Counted from the first letter of the stretch, positions 42,441 to 55,818 are shown. The stretch: DNA of 64,000 bases from Apodemus sylvaticus (GCF_947179515.1 NC_067483.1:88511835-88575834), one strand, 5' to 3'. The notes: generated by a model from the letters alone, not told the origin. Made by a program: numbers and translations.

Positions 42441-45200
42441 TACCACTTACTACTGCTCTAAAATAAGGAGTGGAGGTTGCTGAACTAACACGCTACAATC
42501 AGACCTGCTCTGTAGTCCGAGATCATGAGTCTCAATGGCCCTTCCTTGAGCAAAGTACTAACATTGTCATCTTGATTAGAACGTAAGAGAACAGTTTGAG
42601 TCACGTGGGATCTGTGACCTTGCCGTCCACTCTGCCTTCACTGGGGCGGATTGGAAGATGATGCTTTCCAAGAAGCTGCACCCATGGCAGCCTCAAACTG
42701 AGGAAAGTATTAGAATATGCTGTGTTGACCTATGCACACACACTCAACATGAAGCTACTCATGAGGAGACCTAGTGAGACATTGATAACAACTAATAATC
42801 CAGTTGAGTGTTGACAGTTCTGTTCTGTACCGCGGTGCCGGCAACACTGGAGCTGAGCTTTGAGACTGTTATTAAATGAAGTCAGGCTTGGACACAGCTC
42901 TGAGGTTCCGTGATAATCGCCTCCCAGCTGAGCACTTCTAGGTGACTAACAGGCACCTAGCATATACAGTTTGACGCAGTGGACTAAGGAGTAGCTTATG
43001 ACATGGGCATGGGGGTGGAGCAGGACACTGGGACCTTATCTTGGCATTCAGAATGGCACGAGGTTTTAAATGAATTATTTCTGAAGTTTCAGGTTGCAGA
43101 TTTCCTACACACAACCAAAGCTCCACACAAAAGCAGACTACCGGGCAAAGCTGGCACGGGCCAAGCTCACACCCTGGATGCCCTTTCCTTAGATGGGGCT
43201 CCAGCAATGATCTCTGGGCACCCTGTCTCTGGGTCACTGAGGTTCAGTTTGCTGTCTGACGTCCAGAGTGTAACTGCCCTGTGCACACAGCAGATGAGCT
43301 GAGTCATTGGGACTGTGCCGTGTACAAAGGAAGGAGTGAGGACTCACGCCCAGGCTGTCCTGCCTCTCCCAAGGGCTCTGGATGCTCTTGTGCACAGAGC
43401 TCCATAGGCCTGCTGCTTCAAGAGGGCTCAAGGTGCCAGCACTGAGCCCTGGAGGACAGCAGAGCATGCTAGGACAATTCTGCCCAGGAAAGTGAAAGGC
43501 CTGGCTCGTGTCCCCAAGGAAAACAACAGCAGTGTTTTGGTCTCTCCCTCCTGCAGTGATGTGGAGGCTGACTTTCAAGTTCGCTGGGCAGGTCGGCCAT
43601 CTTTCCTGCTGCCCCTGATTGTTGCTCTCCTGATGACATCATGCAGAACTGTTCTCCTTTGCTTCCAGGACCTGAGAGCTGGGTCAGAAATGACAGTGTC
43701 TGTCTGCGCTGCTGTGGTGCAGCTTCCAGAACTATGGAGATGAGATGGCTCCCAGCCTTTCCCACATCTCTCCCTCAACTGGCCCTGCAAAGCCTAACCT
43801 ACAAGTCTGTACAGGGCCTGGGGGAGAGGCCCTGCCATTCTGCAATGAAGGTTGCTCACTGCTCTGCGGATTCCTTGACTCTAGGGGGAGCTACTGAGTT
43901 CTGAATCTTCTATGTCATTAACCTGCTGAGCCAGACACTTGTCCTGTAGGTGTCTCCACCTCCCTGTCCTCCACACAGGGTGGCCCAGGTGACAGGTGGG
44001 TTGTCAGAATGTGTGGGATACCCAAGAGAGAGGAGCTTGCTGGGCTCCTGTAGAGGGCTTTGTTCCAGGATGGATGGTGGGCAGGGAGAGGCAGAGGCTG
44101 GGCACTGCGTCCTGAAGGCAGTGGAGGGGGCCTCACCTCTGCAGGCCTCTATCCTGCAGGCAGTGGTGGTCCTGGATAGACCAGGTGGAGAACTTTCCTA
44201 AGATGTAGGCAGCCAGTCCCACGGGAGAGTCATTCAGAGCACAGCCTGGGTGGGAGGGAGGGAGGGAGGGATTCAAGCCTGGCCCCAGAGAGTATGGGAC
44301 TCCAGGTCAGAGACGTGGAGCTGGATCAGAGTGATGCTGGGGGCAGAAGCTCTGTTTCCAGCACAGCCCTCCCCTATGCCACACATCTGGAGCCCATGTA
44401 ACATCAACAGAGCACCGCAGTAGGGCAGAGTCAAAAACATTACCATCCAGGTGCTCATCTGCTGGACAAGAGAGTTTGCTGGTGGATGACAAAAGCCAAT
44501 CACCATGTCACACCTGTGGTATGATCCAGTCTTTGCCAAAGTGGGGCTAAGATCAATCACATCAGAGCTCAGGGTACGGAAGGATCTGGAAAGGTCTGGT
44601 ATGAGGCAAGAGTTTGGCAACAACAGGAAGCAGGAGCCTTTTTAGGCGAAATCTATTCTGGAGAGCACAGAAAAGAAACCTAGCTGGAGACCTGACCTGT
44701 CTGGGAGCTGAGGCCACCAGATAGCATCATAGATGGTATAGAAAGCCAGAAACTTGGGCCCAGTAGAAGAACCTATCCTGCAAGCACCAGGTTCAGCACA
44801 GGTGTCAGCCCTGCTAGAACGCATAGGATTGTCTTAGTGGGCTGGCGTCCAAGGTGAACTCAAGGCTAGAACTGGCCTCTTTGAACATTTGTGCCCTGAG
44901 GAGGCTTTGTGCTGTAACACTCTGGTAACTATGGTACTAGGTAGATAGTGAGTGAAGGCCGCGCTCCCGAGCTTGACACTAAATAGCGTTTAGTGCCATC
45001 TGCCCTGGGGCATTACCTGCTCTGTTTCCTCCTCCACAGGCCACTTGTCCTATCTTCAGGTTCTGTATATTGTGCCACAGGAAAATAGATTTGGTTTTGA
45101 AGTATCAGGGTCCTGTTCGCTTTGGCCTCTCCCAGATGTGTCTGCCTCTGGCTATGCTCTCCCTTTTACCTACAATAACCCTTTTCCTCTACCATACAGT
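42441..45200. other. Spacer, no gene seen (unit 2)
   Basis: Colinear with 6401-9160; no gene features recognised. Confidence 0.55.
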
Positions 45201-45202
45201 CT

Positions 45203-45303
45203 TTCTTTTCCTTCCTTCCTTCCTTCCTTCCTTCCTTCCTTCCTTCCTTCCTTCCTTCCTTCTTTCCTTCCTTCCTTCTTTCCTTCCTTCCTTCCTTTCT
45301 TTT

Positions 45304-45359
<56 letters not shown>

Positions 45360-45387
45360 TTTCTTTCTTTCTTTCTTTTCTTTCCCC
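45203..45387. repeat. (CCTT)n(CTTT)n microsatellite
   Basis: A long TTCC run and then a TTTC run, expanded about twofold over unit 1 (9165-9262). Frames over it encode Pro/Ser/Phe or Lys/Glu/Arg repeats only. Confidence 0.95.
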
Positions 45388-45428
45388 ATTCTTTCTTTCT
45401 TCCTCCTTTTCATTCTTCCTTTCTTCCT

Positions 45429-45614
45429 GTTGTGTTTTATAAAATGATAGAAGAGAGGGAATATATTTGGTAGAGGGAACTATGGTGTGGTGGGGGAGGG
45501 GTGCCTCTGCAGGCCCAAACTGAGGCATCCCTTCCCCCTGAGGGACCAGCCATGCAACAATGGTATTTTATAGAGTGGAGTTTGTTCAGGATATGGGGAG
45601 GGGAGTTGAGAGAA

Positions 45615-45678
<64 letters not shown>

Positions 45679-45833
45679 CCAGGCCATGTAGAGAGAGAGA
45701 TGAGGGAGGGGAATGAGGAGGGGGAAGAGGGTGAGGGAGCAAGGGCACAAGAGAGAGAGGAGGAACAAGCAGTTCCTTTTATAGTGAGTCAGGCTGGTAA
45801 CTGTGGGGCAGAGCCTAGACTAAATGCCAACAC
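45429..45833 (+). repeat. Unclassified repeat, plus copy, with (GA)n (unit 2)
   Basis: Counterpart of 9262-9650. The (GA)n at about 45619-45674 is longer than in unit 1. Confidence 0.65.
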
Positions 45834-45971
45834 TCCCTCCTTCCCTCCCTCTCTCCCTCTCTCCCTCCCTCCTTCCCTCTCTCGTTATCTCCCTCCCTCC
45901 CTCTCTCCTTTCCTCTCTCCCTCCCTCCATCCTTCCCTCCCTCCTTCCCTCTCTCTCCCTCCTTTCTTCTT

Positions 45972-46020
<49 letters not shown>
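45834..46020. repeat. CT/CCTT-rich simple repeat (unit 2)
   Basis: Counterpart of 9650-9832. It has a longer CCCTCT-type array but no TCTCTG block. Confidence 0.85.
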
Positions 46021-46022
<2 letters not shown>

Positions 46023-46264
46023 AAACTTTAGGAGGTACAACTTAGCTAGAGGAAATAGGTCATCAGGATGAGTCCCGGGGGACCATAACACAGAGTAAAC
46101 TCTTCCTCCTTTAAATTGATTCAGTCTGATCATATTTGGTCATAGTAACAACAAAGAGTATCTAATACAAGTTAAGATTTCTTTAGCAAGACATTGTTTT
46201 TCTTTGACTAGTAGAAGTACACATTTGGCCCTGTGAGGACAGCTCTAAGTGACAAGTTTTGCCT

Positions 46265-46265
<1 letters not shown>

Positions 46266-46293
<28 letters not shown>
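46266..46293. repeat. (GT)n microsatellite (unit 2)
   Basis: A pure GT run; unit 1 has a short interrupted version near 10077-10092. Confidence 0.9.
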
Positions 46294-46295
<2 letters not shown>

Positions 46296-47126
46296 GGGGG
46301 TATTCTTTGTTGTTTTTTGACATTAGGCAGGCTAGCTGGCTGGTTCAGAGATTCTAAGAACGCTCTTGTCTCTTGTTTACCATTTCCCCACAAGTGCTGG
46401 GATTAGGATGCCCATGCTACCTGTCTGGCTTTTAATGAGGCTCTGAGGAATCCAATTAGGGTCCGCACGCTTGTGTGACAGATGCTTTTACCCACTGAGC
46501 CATCTCCCCAACCCTTGGAAGTTTAACAATCCCTGGAATAAGTCAAAGGGTGGTCCTAATCATCCCAAGAGTCCCAGAGAGCCATCCAGTATTCAAGGAA
46601 AGGGTCTCAGACCCCAGCCTGAGAGCTGTAATTATGGCTACAGCCCAGAGCTGGAAGTCTTTGTAGCAGAGACCTGCGGGGACTGTAGTGCTAGGAGCAT
46701 CACTTGCCACCACTCTGTCAGCCTATTGCTGCTGCTCACTGCAGCCATGGTGGAGGCAAAGAGAAGTGCTAGCCCCTCCCTTGTATTCAGGTAGAACCCA
46801 CAGTCAGACAATGGTGGCAGAGAGAGGTAAGTCACTGGTTACACTGACACAGAGTGACCAGAAGTAGGATCCAGCTATAAGTCACATGACCCACCCCAAG
46901 TCACTCCCTCCCTTCAGCTGGGTCCCAAACTTTTCTCAACCTCCAAAATAGTGTAGGCACCTGAGCATTGTAACTCCTGAGCCTGTGTGACACATTCCTA
47001 ACTCTTAGGTCTCAAAGAAACCCAGGACAAGTGGCTAGGTGATTGAATCACCACTACTGATGTGCTTATAAAAAGATAAAGAGAAGGGAGATGTGTTCTA
47101 TGGAGGTGTGGTAAGGTATGGGAAAT

Positions 47127-47306
47127 GGGTGCATTCTGTCTAAATTCCACGCCACAGTTACCTGGCAACAGCCAAGTGTGCCTGACTCACTATAAAAGGG
47201 GCTGCTCGCCCTCTCCTAGCTTTCTTGTTCTCTTGTTTCTCTGCCTCCCTTCTCCCCTCTCTCCACATTCCCCCCCCTCTCCACAGTCTCATGACAGGCC
47301 TCTCCT

Positions 47307-47352
<46 letters not shown>

Positions 47353-47542
47353 CTTTCTCTAAACTTCCCTCCCCATGTCCTGAATGAACACTATTCTATA
47401 CTATACCACGCGTGGCTGGTCCCTCAGAGGGGAAGGGATGCCTCAGCATGGGCCCACAAAGGCTCCCCCTTCCTCCACACCATACCTCTCCTCCACCAAA
47501 CATATTCCTTCTCTCTTTATCTTTTTATAAAACACAACATCT
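47127..47542 (-). repeat. Unclassified repeat, inverted copy (unit 2)
   Basis: Counterpart of 10925-11446, without the (CTT)n block. It retains a (CT)n at about 47309-47350. Confidence 0.65.
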
Positions 47543-48126
47543 GCAATCAACCATTTCCTCACCCCGTGCTTAGGAGCAGACTTCCTTTCTTCACTCAGTG
47601 ACATTCTGATGCTGTCTCCAGAGGCTTAGAGTCATCTTTGCTGAATGACTCAGCCAGCCTCACAGGTCCTCACAGTCTGATGGTCACAACAATGCTCACC
47701 TCTCTAAAGTCTCTTCTAAGATGTAAGGCCGTTTCTCAGCTGGGAGCCCCTGTCAATAAAAGCCCCTCTACACACAGAGCATGCCAGCAGCACAAGGCAT
47801 CACCCCATAGGGCATCGAGGAGAGGCTCCTCCAGCTGCCCCAGGCTCTAGGGTGAGCTATCATCTCTTAGATTTTGCCAGGCTCCTCAGCAATCATACGC
47901 TTTGTCGGAACCTGTCTTGTGTGCCCTGTCCATGTTCCTTTCTTCACTGAACTGTATTTTTCTTTTCAGGTTTTTGCTCTACTTTCTGATTTTAATTTGT
48001 ACCATAAACCTCACTAAATTCAACAAGCATTTGGGCCATAGTGTGAAGGCTGTGCTAAGATCTCCAACATTGGATAACTTGGTCCATCACTTTTGAATTT
48101 AGCCTCAGACACAGGCAGAACACAGC

Positions 48127-48175
<49 letters not shown>
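48127..48175. repeat. (CG)n(CA)n microsatellite (unit 2)
   Basis: cagctg is followed by cgcgcgcg and then about 19 CA repeats. It occupies the position of unit 1's (TG)n at 12034-12096. Confidence 0.95.
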
Positions 48176-48177
<2 letters not shown>

Positions 48178-48324
48178 CTAGTTCAATTCTTGATGAAATT
48201 TTTGTCCCCCTCTGAAACTTCACGACCCTGGCCTTATTGTCTGTAGCTCTCTCAGAGTTCTGGTTTCCCACCTCATCCCACAGGAAAGGCCACTTGGGAG
48301 CATGGCTTGAGAAGATGCAGTTGG

Positions 48325-48472
48325 AAGCCAGATGTGGTGGTGTAAGCCTTTAATCCCAGCATCTGGGATGTAAAGGTAAGTGGATCTCTTGAGTTTGAGG
48401 CTAGCCTGGACTACTGAGTGAGTTCTGGGACAGCCAGAGCTACACAGAGAAAGCCCGTCTTGAAAAAAAGGA
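48325..48472 (+). mobile_element. B1 SINE (unit 2)
   Basis: Same insertion as 12275-12425. It is followed by the empty L1 site gagtatcc at 48485-48492. Confidence 0.88.
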
Positions 48473-49093
48473 ACAAATGAAAATGAGTATCCGTTTGATA
48501 ATGGCAGGGCAGGCATGGCCACTGGAGTGGACTCAGACCTGAGACAATGGGGGTTTTTACTCAGACCTGATTGGATCAGAAAGTAGAGAGGCCAGGAGCC
48601 AAGGCCAGGCTATGAACCTCCAGTGAGTGATCCACCATATTCAACGGGGCTCCACTTCCCAAAGGTTCCACAACCATTAGCATGCCACCATTAGCTACGG
48701 GCCAAACATTCCCTACACGGGCTTCCATTACGATGACCTGTGAGTGTCCTCACATGAACCCATACACTCTGCTTGGGGCTTCAGTCTGCAGTAGAGTTCC
48801 AGGGTCAGTAGACTTTCTGCCCTGGATTATGCAATTTAAAATTAGTAAATGGTGACATTTTATTAACACTAGCTCATCCAAGACATCTGGGTCAGCACCA
48901 CATTAGCCTGGCTTTCTTTTAGGGATAGGAGTGGTTCTATAATTTTGATTCAAACTGTCACCCACACATTTGTTAAATCTGGCCTGTGTCCCTTCTTCCC
49001 TCATGATGTTTTGTCTCAGCAATAGGAACCCTAAGACAAGCCGGTTTAGCAATTCACAGGAGGATACATCCATCACCAGCAACTAGTGGTAGA

Positions 49094-49303
49094 GTTCCCT
49101 CTCCCTCTCCCTCTCCCTCTTCCTCCACCTCTTACTCTACCTCCCTCTTTCTCTGCTCCCTCTCCCTCTCCTCCCTCTCCCTCTCCTTCTCCTCCCTCTC
49201 CCTCTCCCTCTCCTCCCTCTCCCTCTCTTCTCTCTCCCTCTACTCTCTCTCCCTCTCTTCTCTCTCTCTCCCTCTCCTCTCTCCCCCCCTCCCCTCTCTC
49301 TGT
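49094..49303. repeat. CCCTCT-rich repeat (unit 2)
   Basis: Counterpart of 13197-13391 with additional CCCTCT units. Confidence 0.9.
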
Positions 49304-50432
49304 TTTTCAAGACAGGAATTTCTCTTAGTCCTGGCTGTTGTGGAACTCACTCTTGGACCAAACTAGCCTGAAACTCACAGATCTGCCTGCAGCCACTTCT
49401 GCCCAGCTGGTTAGAAGGTTTCCATGCTCACTTTGTTAAGAACAATATGTTTGCCTGTGCTGTGAATGGCTGGAGGCAGCACTCCTGTGGGAGCAATTTA
49501 GAGGGCTTGCTAAGGGACAAGCCTGGACTGCACACTGTGGAGGAGGACCTCAGGTGTGCCCCAGGGTGTGTGTGTGTGTGGGAGCTGCAGTAGCAGGAAA
49601 TCCCAGGTTCCCAGAGAGGACGGAGGACATAGTATCAGGAGTTCCAGGGAGGTGGGAATGAGTTGAGTGTATTCCCTGGAGAGAAACTGGCCCTCCATTA
49701 GAACAGAGAGGGCTTGGGCCCTGGTGAGCAGGGAAGGAGGCTGGAGACCAGGGGTGAGAGGTGAGAATTAAGATCCCTGCCTTCAAATGTATGCAGGGTG
49801 ATAAACCTGGACCCCACAGCAGGCCCCTGCTCACAGTGGTGAGCCTGGTCATCTTGTCTGTGTAGCTGCTGAAGCTCATGAAGGCTCCAGGCTACTCTTA
49901 GGAGGGCTGCGGGGTAGACAGGAGACTGGGCAGGCTGGCTAATGGAGAGCAGGTTAGCCCCAAGGGTGCCAGGAACTGCGGTTGACCCACCCCTGTTTGC
50001 TCCCTAGGCAGCACTGCCTCCTTCCTCCCTGTGCTGCCCTCTGCTTGGTGCCCATGCCCTCTGGGCTTCAGATCAGCCAGCCTCACAGGGTGTGCTTAAA
50101 GACACACTTAAGGTTTGTGTGTTCGTGTCCACACTTCACTCTGTTTTATTTGTGGCTCTGGGAATGAACTCCAGCGCCTTGCCCATGGGAGACAAGCACC
50201 CTAGCAAGCTTTCTCCCCAGATGTTTGCTCACTGACCGATTATCAGATGATTACAAGGAATTGCTAGGAGGGTGAGAGGAAGGCTGTAGCACCAGACCAG
50301 CTCGGGCTTTTGTGTTTAGAGTCCACAGGCTGCAGAGTTTAACCTGCCAATAACCTGTTCAGAACGGCAGACTTTGCCAGAATAGGTGAAACCTTAGCTA
50401 GGTGCTTAGGTAACCTAGGCCAAGTAGGCAGC

Positions 50433-50531
50433 TTGAGGGTGGGGCCAAGGGTGGGGCGGGGCTAGTGGGGGCGGGGCTAGTAGGGGCGAGGCTAACAGAC
50501 AACTAGTTCCTCCATAGCTCAGAGGTAGGCA
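50433..50531 (+). promoter_or_regulatory. Candidate Ephx1 copy C promoter (GC boxes kept, CCAAT altered)
   Basis: Both ggggcggggc boxes are retained at about 50454-50477. The CCAAT seen in copy B reads CCAAG here (50445-50449). The promoter lies outside the 7.6-kb deletion, so copy C could still be transcribed. Confidence 0.55.
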
Positions 50532-50665
50532 AAGAAGCTCAAGAGGAGTTTGGGAGTGGAGGAACTGCACACCAGCCGCCTCGGGAGTGGGAGCGCTAGC
50601 GCGAGCGCGACCCCTGACTGTTAGTCCCGGGGACAGTGGCAGGGCTCCAGAGCGAGAGCTGTCAG
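50532..50665 (+). other. Ephx1: Candidate noncoding exon 1, copy C
   Basis: Like 14640-14773, with one extra G (cccggggaca) and the same gtttgt donor at 50666. The next known acceptor downstream is exon 4 at 57333, because exons 2 and 3 are missing. Confidence 0.45.
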
Positions 50666-51130
50666 GTTTGTATCTCCAGCAGCTATATGCACTTCCTGCT
50701 ATCCCAAGGCTGTTCCAGGCTGGCAATTGGCCAAGCCTTCCAGTTCTGCATCTGATGCCCCACCCCTCTAGCCAGGCAGTCAGATGCACCTGGAAGAAAG
50801 GGTTGGGGGCTAAGCTGGCTCCCTCCCCTGCAGATGCAGGTTTGTCTCTTTGGTTCCAGGATTGCTTCTTGCACAGGAACCTGAGCCAATCCAGGTAGCA
50901 GAGAGCGCTGGTCATGCAGTGATGCTTAATTTTAATTTCTTCAATTCATTGTCTCCTTTTTTTAAACTTCGGGCAGCGGGAAGTCTGGATTGCCTCGCCA
51001 GCGCCAGGTTAGCCAGATTGGGCGGGCAGTAGAAGAATCCATTGCATGCACATACATGCATGTCAGCATTAGGACTGAGCCTTTGCTATCATTCTGCCCC
51101 TCCTGGCAAGGAATGGAGAGGTCCACACTT

Positions 51131-51200
51131 ATTTGGCATTTTCTTTTTTTCTTTTTTTCTTTCTTTCTTTCGTTTTTTTTTTTTTTTTTTTTTTTTTTTA
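51131..51200. repeat. (CTTT)n plus poly(T) (unit 2)
   Basis: A longer version of 15249-15290. Confidence 0.88.
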
Positions 51201-52942
51201 AGTCACAGAGCCCCAGAGGCTCACATTAGCTTTTACTACGGTGATGGCTTCCTTCCTCAAGTGGAGCCTTTCACTGGCTGTGCAGTGCATGGACATAGAA
51301 GACTGGGAGGGGATAAATAAAGCAAAGGCATGGGCATGTTCCAACCCTAATACCCTACACGAGTGTCACATGATGGCTTCCTGTGTCCCTGAAGAAGCAT
51401 CTACAGTGGGGCTTAGGGACCTGAGCTGACTATTCAGACACTGCCTTTCACCCTAGGGATGGCAGGGAATATGTTCTCATGGGATCTGGGACCTTTTTAA
51501 TGCAGACAAAAACCAAAATTCAAGGCCCTAGGTCAGATTCCCTGCACCACAAAATAAATGTCTATCTATTTGTAAAATATAAATTATAATTGTGAGCTGT
51601 AGGAAATAGAAAGCCATAAAAGAAACCAGGACTGCTGACTGGAGAGGGAAGGCCTCACAGAGGCAACACTCTCACCCTCCAGAGGGTTAGGAGTGGCCAC
51701 ACTCTCCGTGTCCAGCTGCACTGGGCTGAGGGGAGAACGTGCAAAGGTCCTGAGGCAGAGGTGTGCCTGGTGTGGTGGCTTTTATGTCTTCAGTTGTCCT
51801 CTGAGAGGAGCAACCAATGTCAGTGAGGGGGCCCCAAGCTTTCTGCTGCCCCTCCTTCCAAGAAAACAAGATTTCCCTAGGCCCTCGTGTGCTCCTGGAC
51901 CAGCTGTGTGGCCTTCAGCACCAACACTAATACCCCATGCTATCTGGTGTGGCTGCACCTGCCCTTGGCTGAGCCTTGCACACCTGCTGCCCCAGAGGTG
52001 CTGAGAGGGAAGTGCATGCTGAGCAGAGGGAGGGATTCTTAGAGAAAGGGGGAGAGTCTCCATCAGACCCCTGGGGTCCAGTTTCTGCCCAGTGCCCAAC
52101 TAGTGCCCCAGGGGTACCCACAAAAAGCCCCGTAAGGATGGGCAGCATCCTTCCTCCTGTCCACAGCGGCCCAGCATGCCCAGGCATGGCCCTGCTTATC
52201 TGGTGCCTCCGCCCTTTTTGTTTTTGTTTTCCCTTGGGTTCTGGCCCAGGCTCAAGTATTTGAAGGGCAGAAGCCCAAATTCTGCTTCCTGATTCTTGTT
52301 TTAAGACCTCTGAGTATGGGAACACAGCCTGGCTGGTGGGATGGGGACAACAGAGGTCAAGAACAAGATTGGAAGCAGGGAGGCCACTACTCAGTCCCAG
52401 TGGCCTTCTGGGGTCACCTGCAGGTGGTCTTCAGGAAAAGCTGGTGGCATGGTGGAGTCTCCAGTGAGCTGTGTTGCTAAGACTGGGGAAAGGTGACCAA
52501 GAGGGAGGCCAACCCCTGCCAGGAACCTTCTCCTGCCTGCATGGTGGTGCCCAGGGGATGGGGACACTGGGTCTCCTCCTCAGACATAATCATTTCCATA
52601 ACTGGTTCACTGGAGTTAAGAGCCCACTAGCAGGGTGATTGATTTCCTGAGGAAAGTCACAGTTCATGCCTTCTCCCCAGAGAGCAACTGTTCTCCCTCT
52701 CTGAGTGGCCGGCATGTCCCTTCCACCATTACAGGCCTGGGGTGGCATCTGACTCCTGGCCCAGTGCATGCCCTCCCTTTGGTACCAGTTGGTTGTGCCC
52801 ACTTTCCTGTACAGGCAAGCCACTGTGCAGAGCCGCACCCGTGCACTCTTCCAAGACTGAGGAGATCACTTTAGGGGCAAAAGTGTTGTTCCACCTGTGC
52901 TATTAAAATATGTTTCCAGAAAACTCCACTTGACCAACTGAC

Positions 52943-52944
52943 AG
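52943..52944. other. Deletion junction in copy C
   Basis: The sequence tgaccaactgaca from the intron 1 flank is joined to ggcagcagtgtagcaggg from the intron 3 flank. In copy B these lie at 17033 and 24632. Only CA is shared at the joint. Confidence 0.93.
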
Positions 52945-53651
52945 GCAGCAGTGTAGCAGGGTGCTTGAGCAGGGTCTGTACAGGAAGCCTGGGCTCTGGA
53001 CATGACCTGCCTCAGCTCAGCCTGATGGAGTTTCAGGCTAGGCAATTCCATGAGGTGCTCAGTGGTCAGTCCTGTGATAAACCGTCCTGTCCACCCATGG
53101 CCCTCAACCTCACAGCCCAGCCCCCTGCTTCTGTCAATCAGACTAGCTATAAAGACAGGAAGTTAACTCTTTAATTCCAGGATTGTTTTTGTGTGAATTC
53201 ATATTTTCCTTAGTAGGAAGCAAATTTTTAACAGCATACAAACTCAGAATGAAGCCCAGTATGTTTAACGAAATCAGAAAAGACTGTTAATTTTTAATCC
53301 TCTCATTTTTATTGTAATAAAATATATGTAACATAAAAATTTCCGGCCTTGATGGCCTTTAAATGCACAGTTCAGTGGCTCAGTGGCAGTAAGTGTGATG
53401 TTCCGTGGCATTATGATAAGTTACTCTTGGGCAGGGTCTGTATCTAATTTAACAAGAATTAACAATGATAATGGTAAATTACTACACTGAAAGTATTACA
53501 AGGGAAGACAAAGTCAAGTATCTCTGTCACTGTGTCTTTAACCTAGAGCTATATTTGTTTGTCCTCCTACGAGCTTCTAGGGAGAGCCCGGGAACATGCA
53601 AGCATGGGTGTGTATTTATTTTTAATTTTAAAATCAGATGATTTACCATTG

Positions 53652-53782
53652 TGACTCTGCAGTGATGGCACTCGCCTTTAATCCCAGCACTTGGGAGGCA
53701 GAGGCAGGCAGATTTCTGAGTTCGAGGCTAGCCTGGTCTACAGACTGAGGTCCAGGACAGCCAGGGAGACATGGGGAAATGC

Positions 53783-53820
<38 letters not shown>

Positions 53821-53945
53821 CAAACCAAAACCCAAACCAAAACCCAAACCAAACCAAACCAAACCAAAACAAAACAAACCTAACCAAAACAAACCAAAAC
53901 AAAACAAAACAAAACAAAACAAAACAAAACAAAACAAAAACCACC
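53652..53945 (+). mobile_element. B1 SINE with expanded A and CAAAA tail (copy C)
   Basis: Counterpart of 25335-25563. The poly(A) is longer and the following CCAAA/CAAAA array about doubled. Confidence 0.92.
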
Positions 53946-54586
53946 CCAAAAATTAGCTGATGTGGTACTAAAATCTGAAATAAAAGCAAATTCATATCAT
54001 GCTATTTAGTCTAAAAATGATAAAATTATTCATTAAAATGAACTTAAAGGTGGCAGTACGTTACTAACAGAGGAGGACCTGGGAGATATTAAGTGGGAAA
54101 ATTATGGTTCCAAAATAGAACAAGCACAGCCTTTTAGTTTTGTTAAAAGGGAGTTATGTTCTGGAAGTGTTTCTTGGAAATGTCGACTATACTAACAGAA
54201 ACCTCAGAACACAGGTCAGGCAGGGCCCTGGGAAGGATCCTGAGAAGTGAGGTCAGCTTAGAGCCCAGAACCCTGAATCTCACAGCCCTGAACGTGAATA
54301 TCGATGCCATTCACTTATGAAAAGGGAGACAGTGAAGCTGGTGTGGGTGTCTGTTATCCTCGCCCTTGGAAGGCAGAGGCAGGAGGATCGAAACTGAGGG
54401 TCAACCTGGGACATGATGACAGTTCTCAAAAAGAAAAAGAGAAATTCATCAGTGTGACACCATGGGGAAACATTAAGGATATTGTATTGTCCTGGATGAC
54501 AGGTGCCATTCACAAAGGGCGGATTCATGATTCCACCTATGTGTTTGAACAGAGAGACATCGAGAAAAAGACTAAGTGGGCTGGGG

Positions 54587-54958
54587 AGATGCTAACCATG
54601 TGCAGGATGCTGTGGTGGGGAGAGGCTGACTGTGTGAAGGACACTGTAATGGGGAGAGGCTGACTGTGTGCAGGACTCTGTGGTGGGGAGAGGCTGACTG
54701 TGTGCAGGATGCTGTGGTGGGGAGAGGCTGACTGTGTGCAGGACGCTGTGGTGGGGAGAGGCTGACTGTGTGCAGGACGCTGTGGTGGGGAGAGGCTGAC
54801 CGTGTGCAGGATGCTGTGGTGGGGAGATGCTGACTGTGTGCAGGATGTTGTGCTGGGGAGATGCTGACTGTGTGCAGAATGTTGTGCTGGGGAGATGCTG
54901 ACTGTGTGCAGAATGTTGTGCTGGGGAGATGCTGACTGTGTGCAGGACTTTGTGATCG
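54587..54958. repeat. 34-bp minisatellite, about 11 copies (copy C)
   Basis: Counterpart of 26203-26768 with about six fewer units and a different order of unit variants. Confidence 0.94.
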
Positions 54959-55434
54959 AGGCCAGCCTGGTCTATGGAGTGAGTTTCTGGACAGCCAAGG
55001 CTATACAGAGAAACCCTGTCTCAACCTCCCCTACAAAGGAGTATAGGATTCCCAGCAATCCCATGATGGCTCACAAACATCTATAACCCCTGTCTCGAGA
55101 GATCGGGCACTGCATTATAAGCTCTGCAAGCAGCATGCATTCGTGTGGTATACAGGCATACATGCAAGAAAACACCAATATGCATAGAATAAGATAAATA
55201 TAAAAAGTTTAGTTTTATAATTGGAAATTGATAAGAAATTCTTCAGTGCATATATGTGGAATGCTTATATATTTTATATACCTTCACTGCAGAAAAAATA
55301 AACACACATATCACAAAGGACAAAATTAAAGTAGTTAGTTGTTCCATTCCTGGAGGATTTCTTTGTATGGTTTTAGAATTAATCCCTGAAAACTTCAAAT
55401 CTCAGCATATAGAGCTACATAAACTCCTTGGCCT

Positions 55435-55818
55435 TTGTGGAGGTTTGAATAGAAATGACCTTTATAGATGGTGCTTTTGAATGCTTGGCCCATGGGGAGT
55501 CCCAATATAAGAAGATGTGGCCTTTTTGGAGTAGGTATGGCCATATTGGAGGACATGTGTCACTGTGGAGGTGAGCTTTGAGGTTATATATGCTCAAGTT
55601 ATGCCCAGTAACACAGTCTCCTTCTGCTGCCTGTGGGTTGAGATACAGAACTCTCAACTCCTCCAGCACCATGTCTGCCTGCATGCCGCCATGCTGCCTA
55701 CCATGATGATCATGGACTGAACCTCTGAAAGGTTAAGCCAGCCCCAACTAAGAGTTTCCTTTTATTAGAGCTGCCGTGGTCATGGTGTCTCTTCACAGCA
55801 ATGAAACCCAAACTAGGC
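55435..55818 (+). repeat. Rodent interspersed repeat X (copy C)
   Basis: Counterpart of 27253-27636. Confidence 0.65.
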
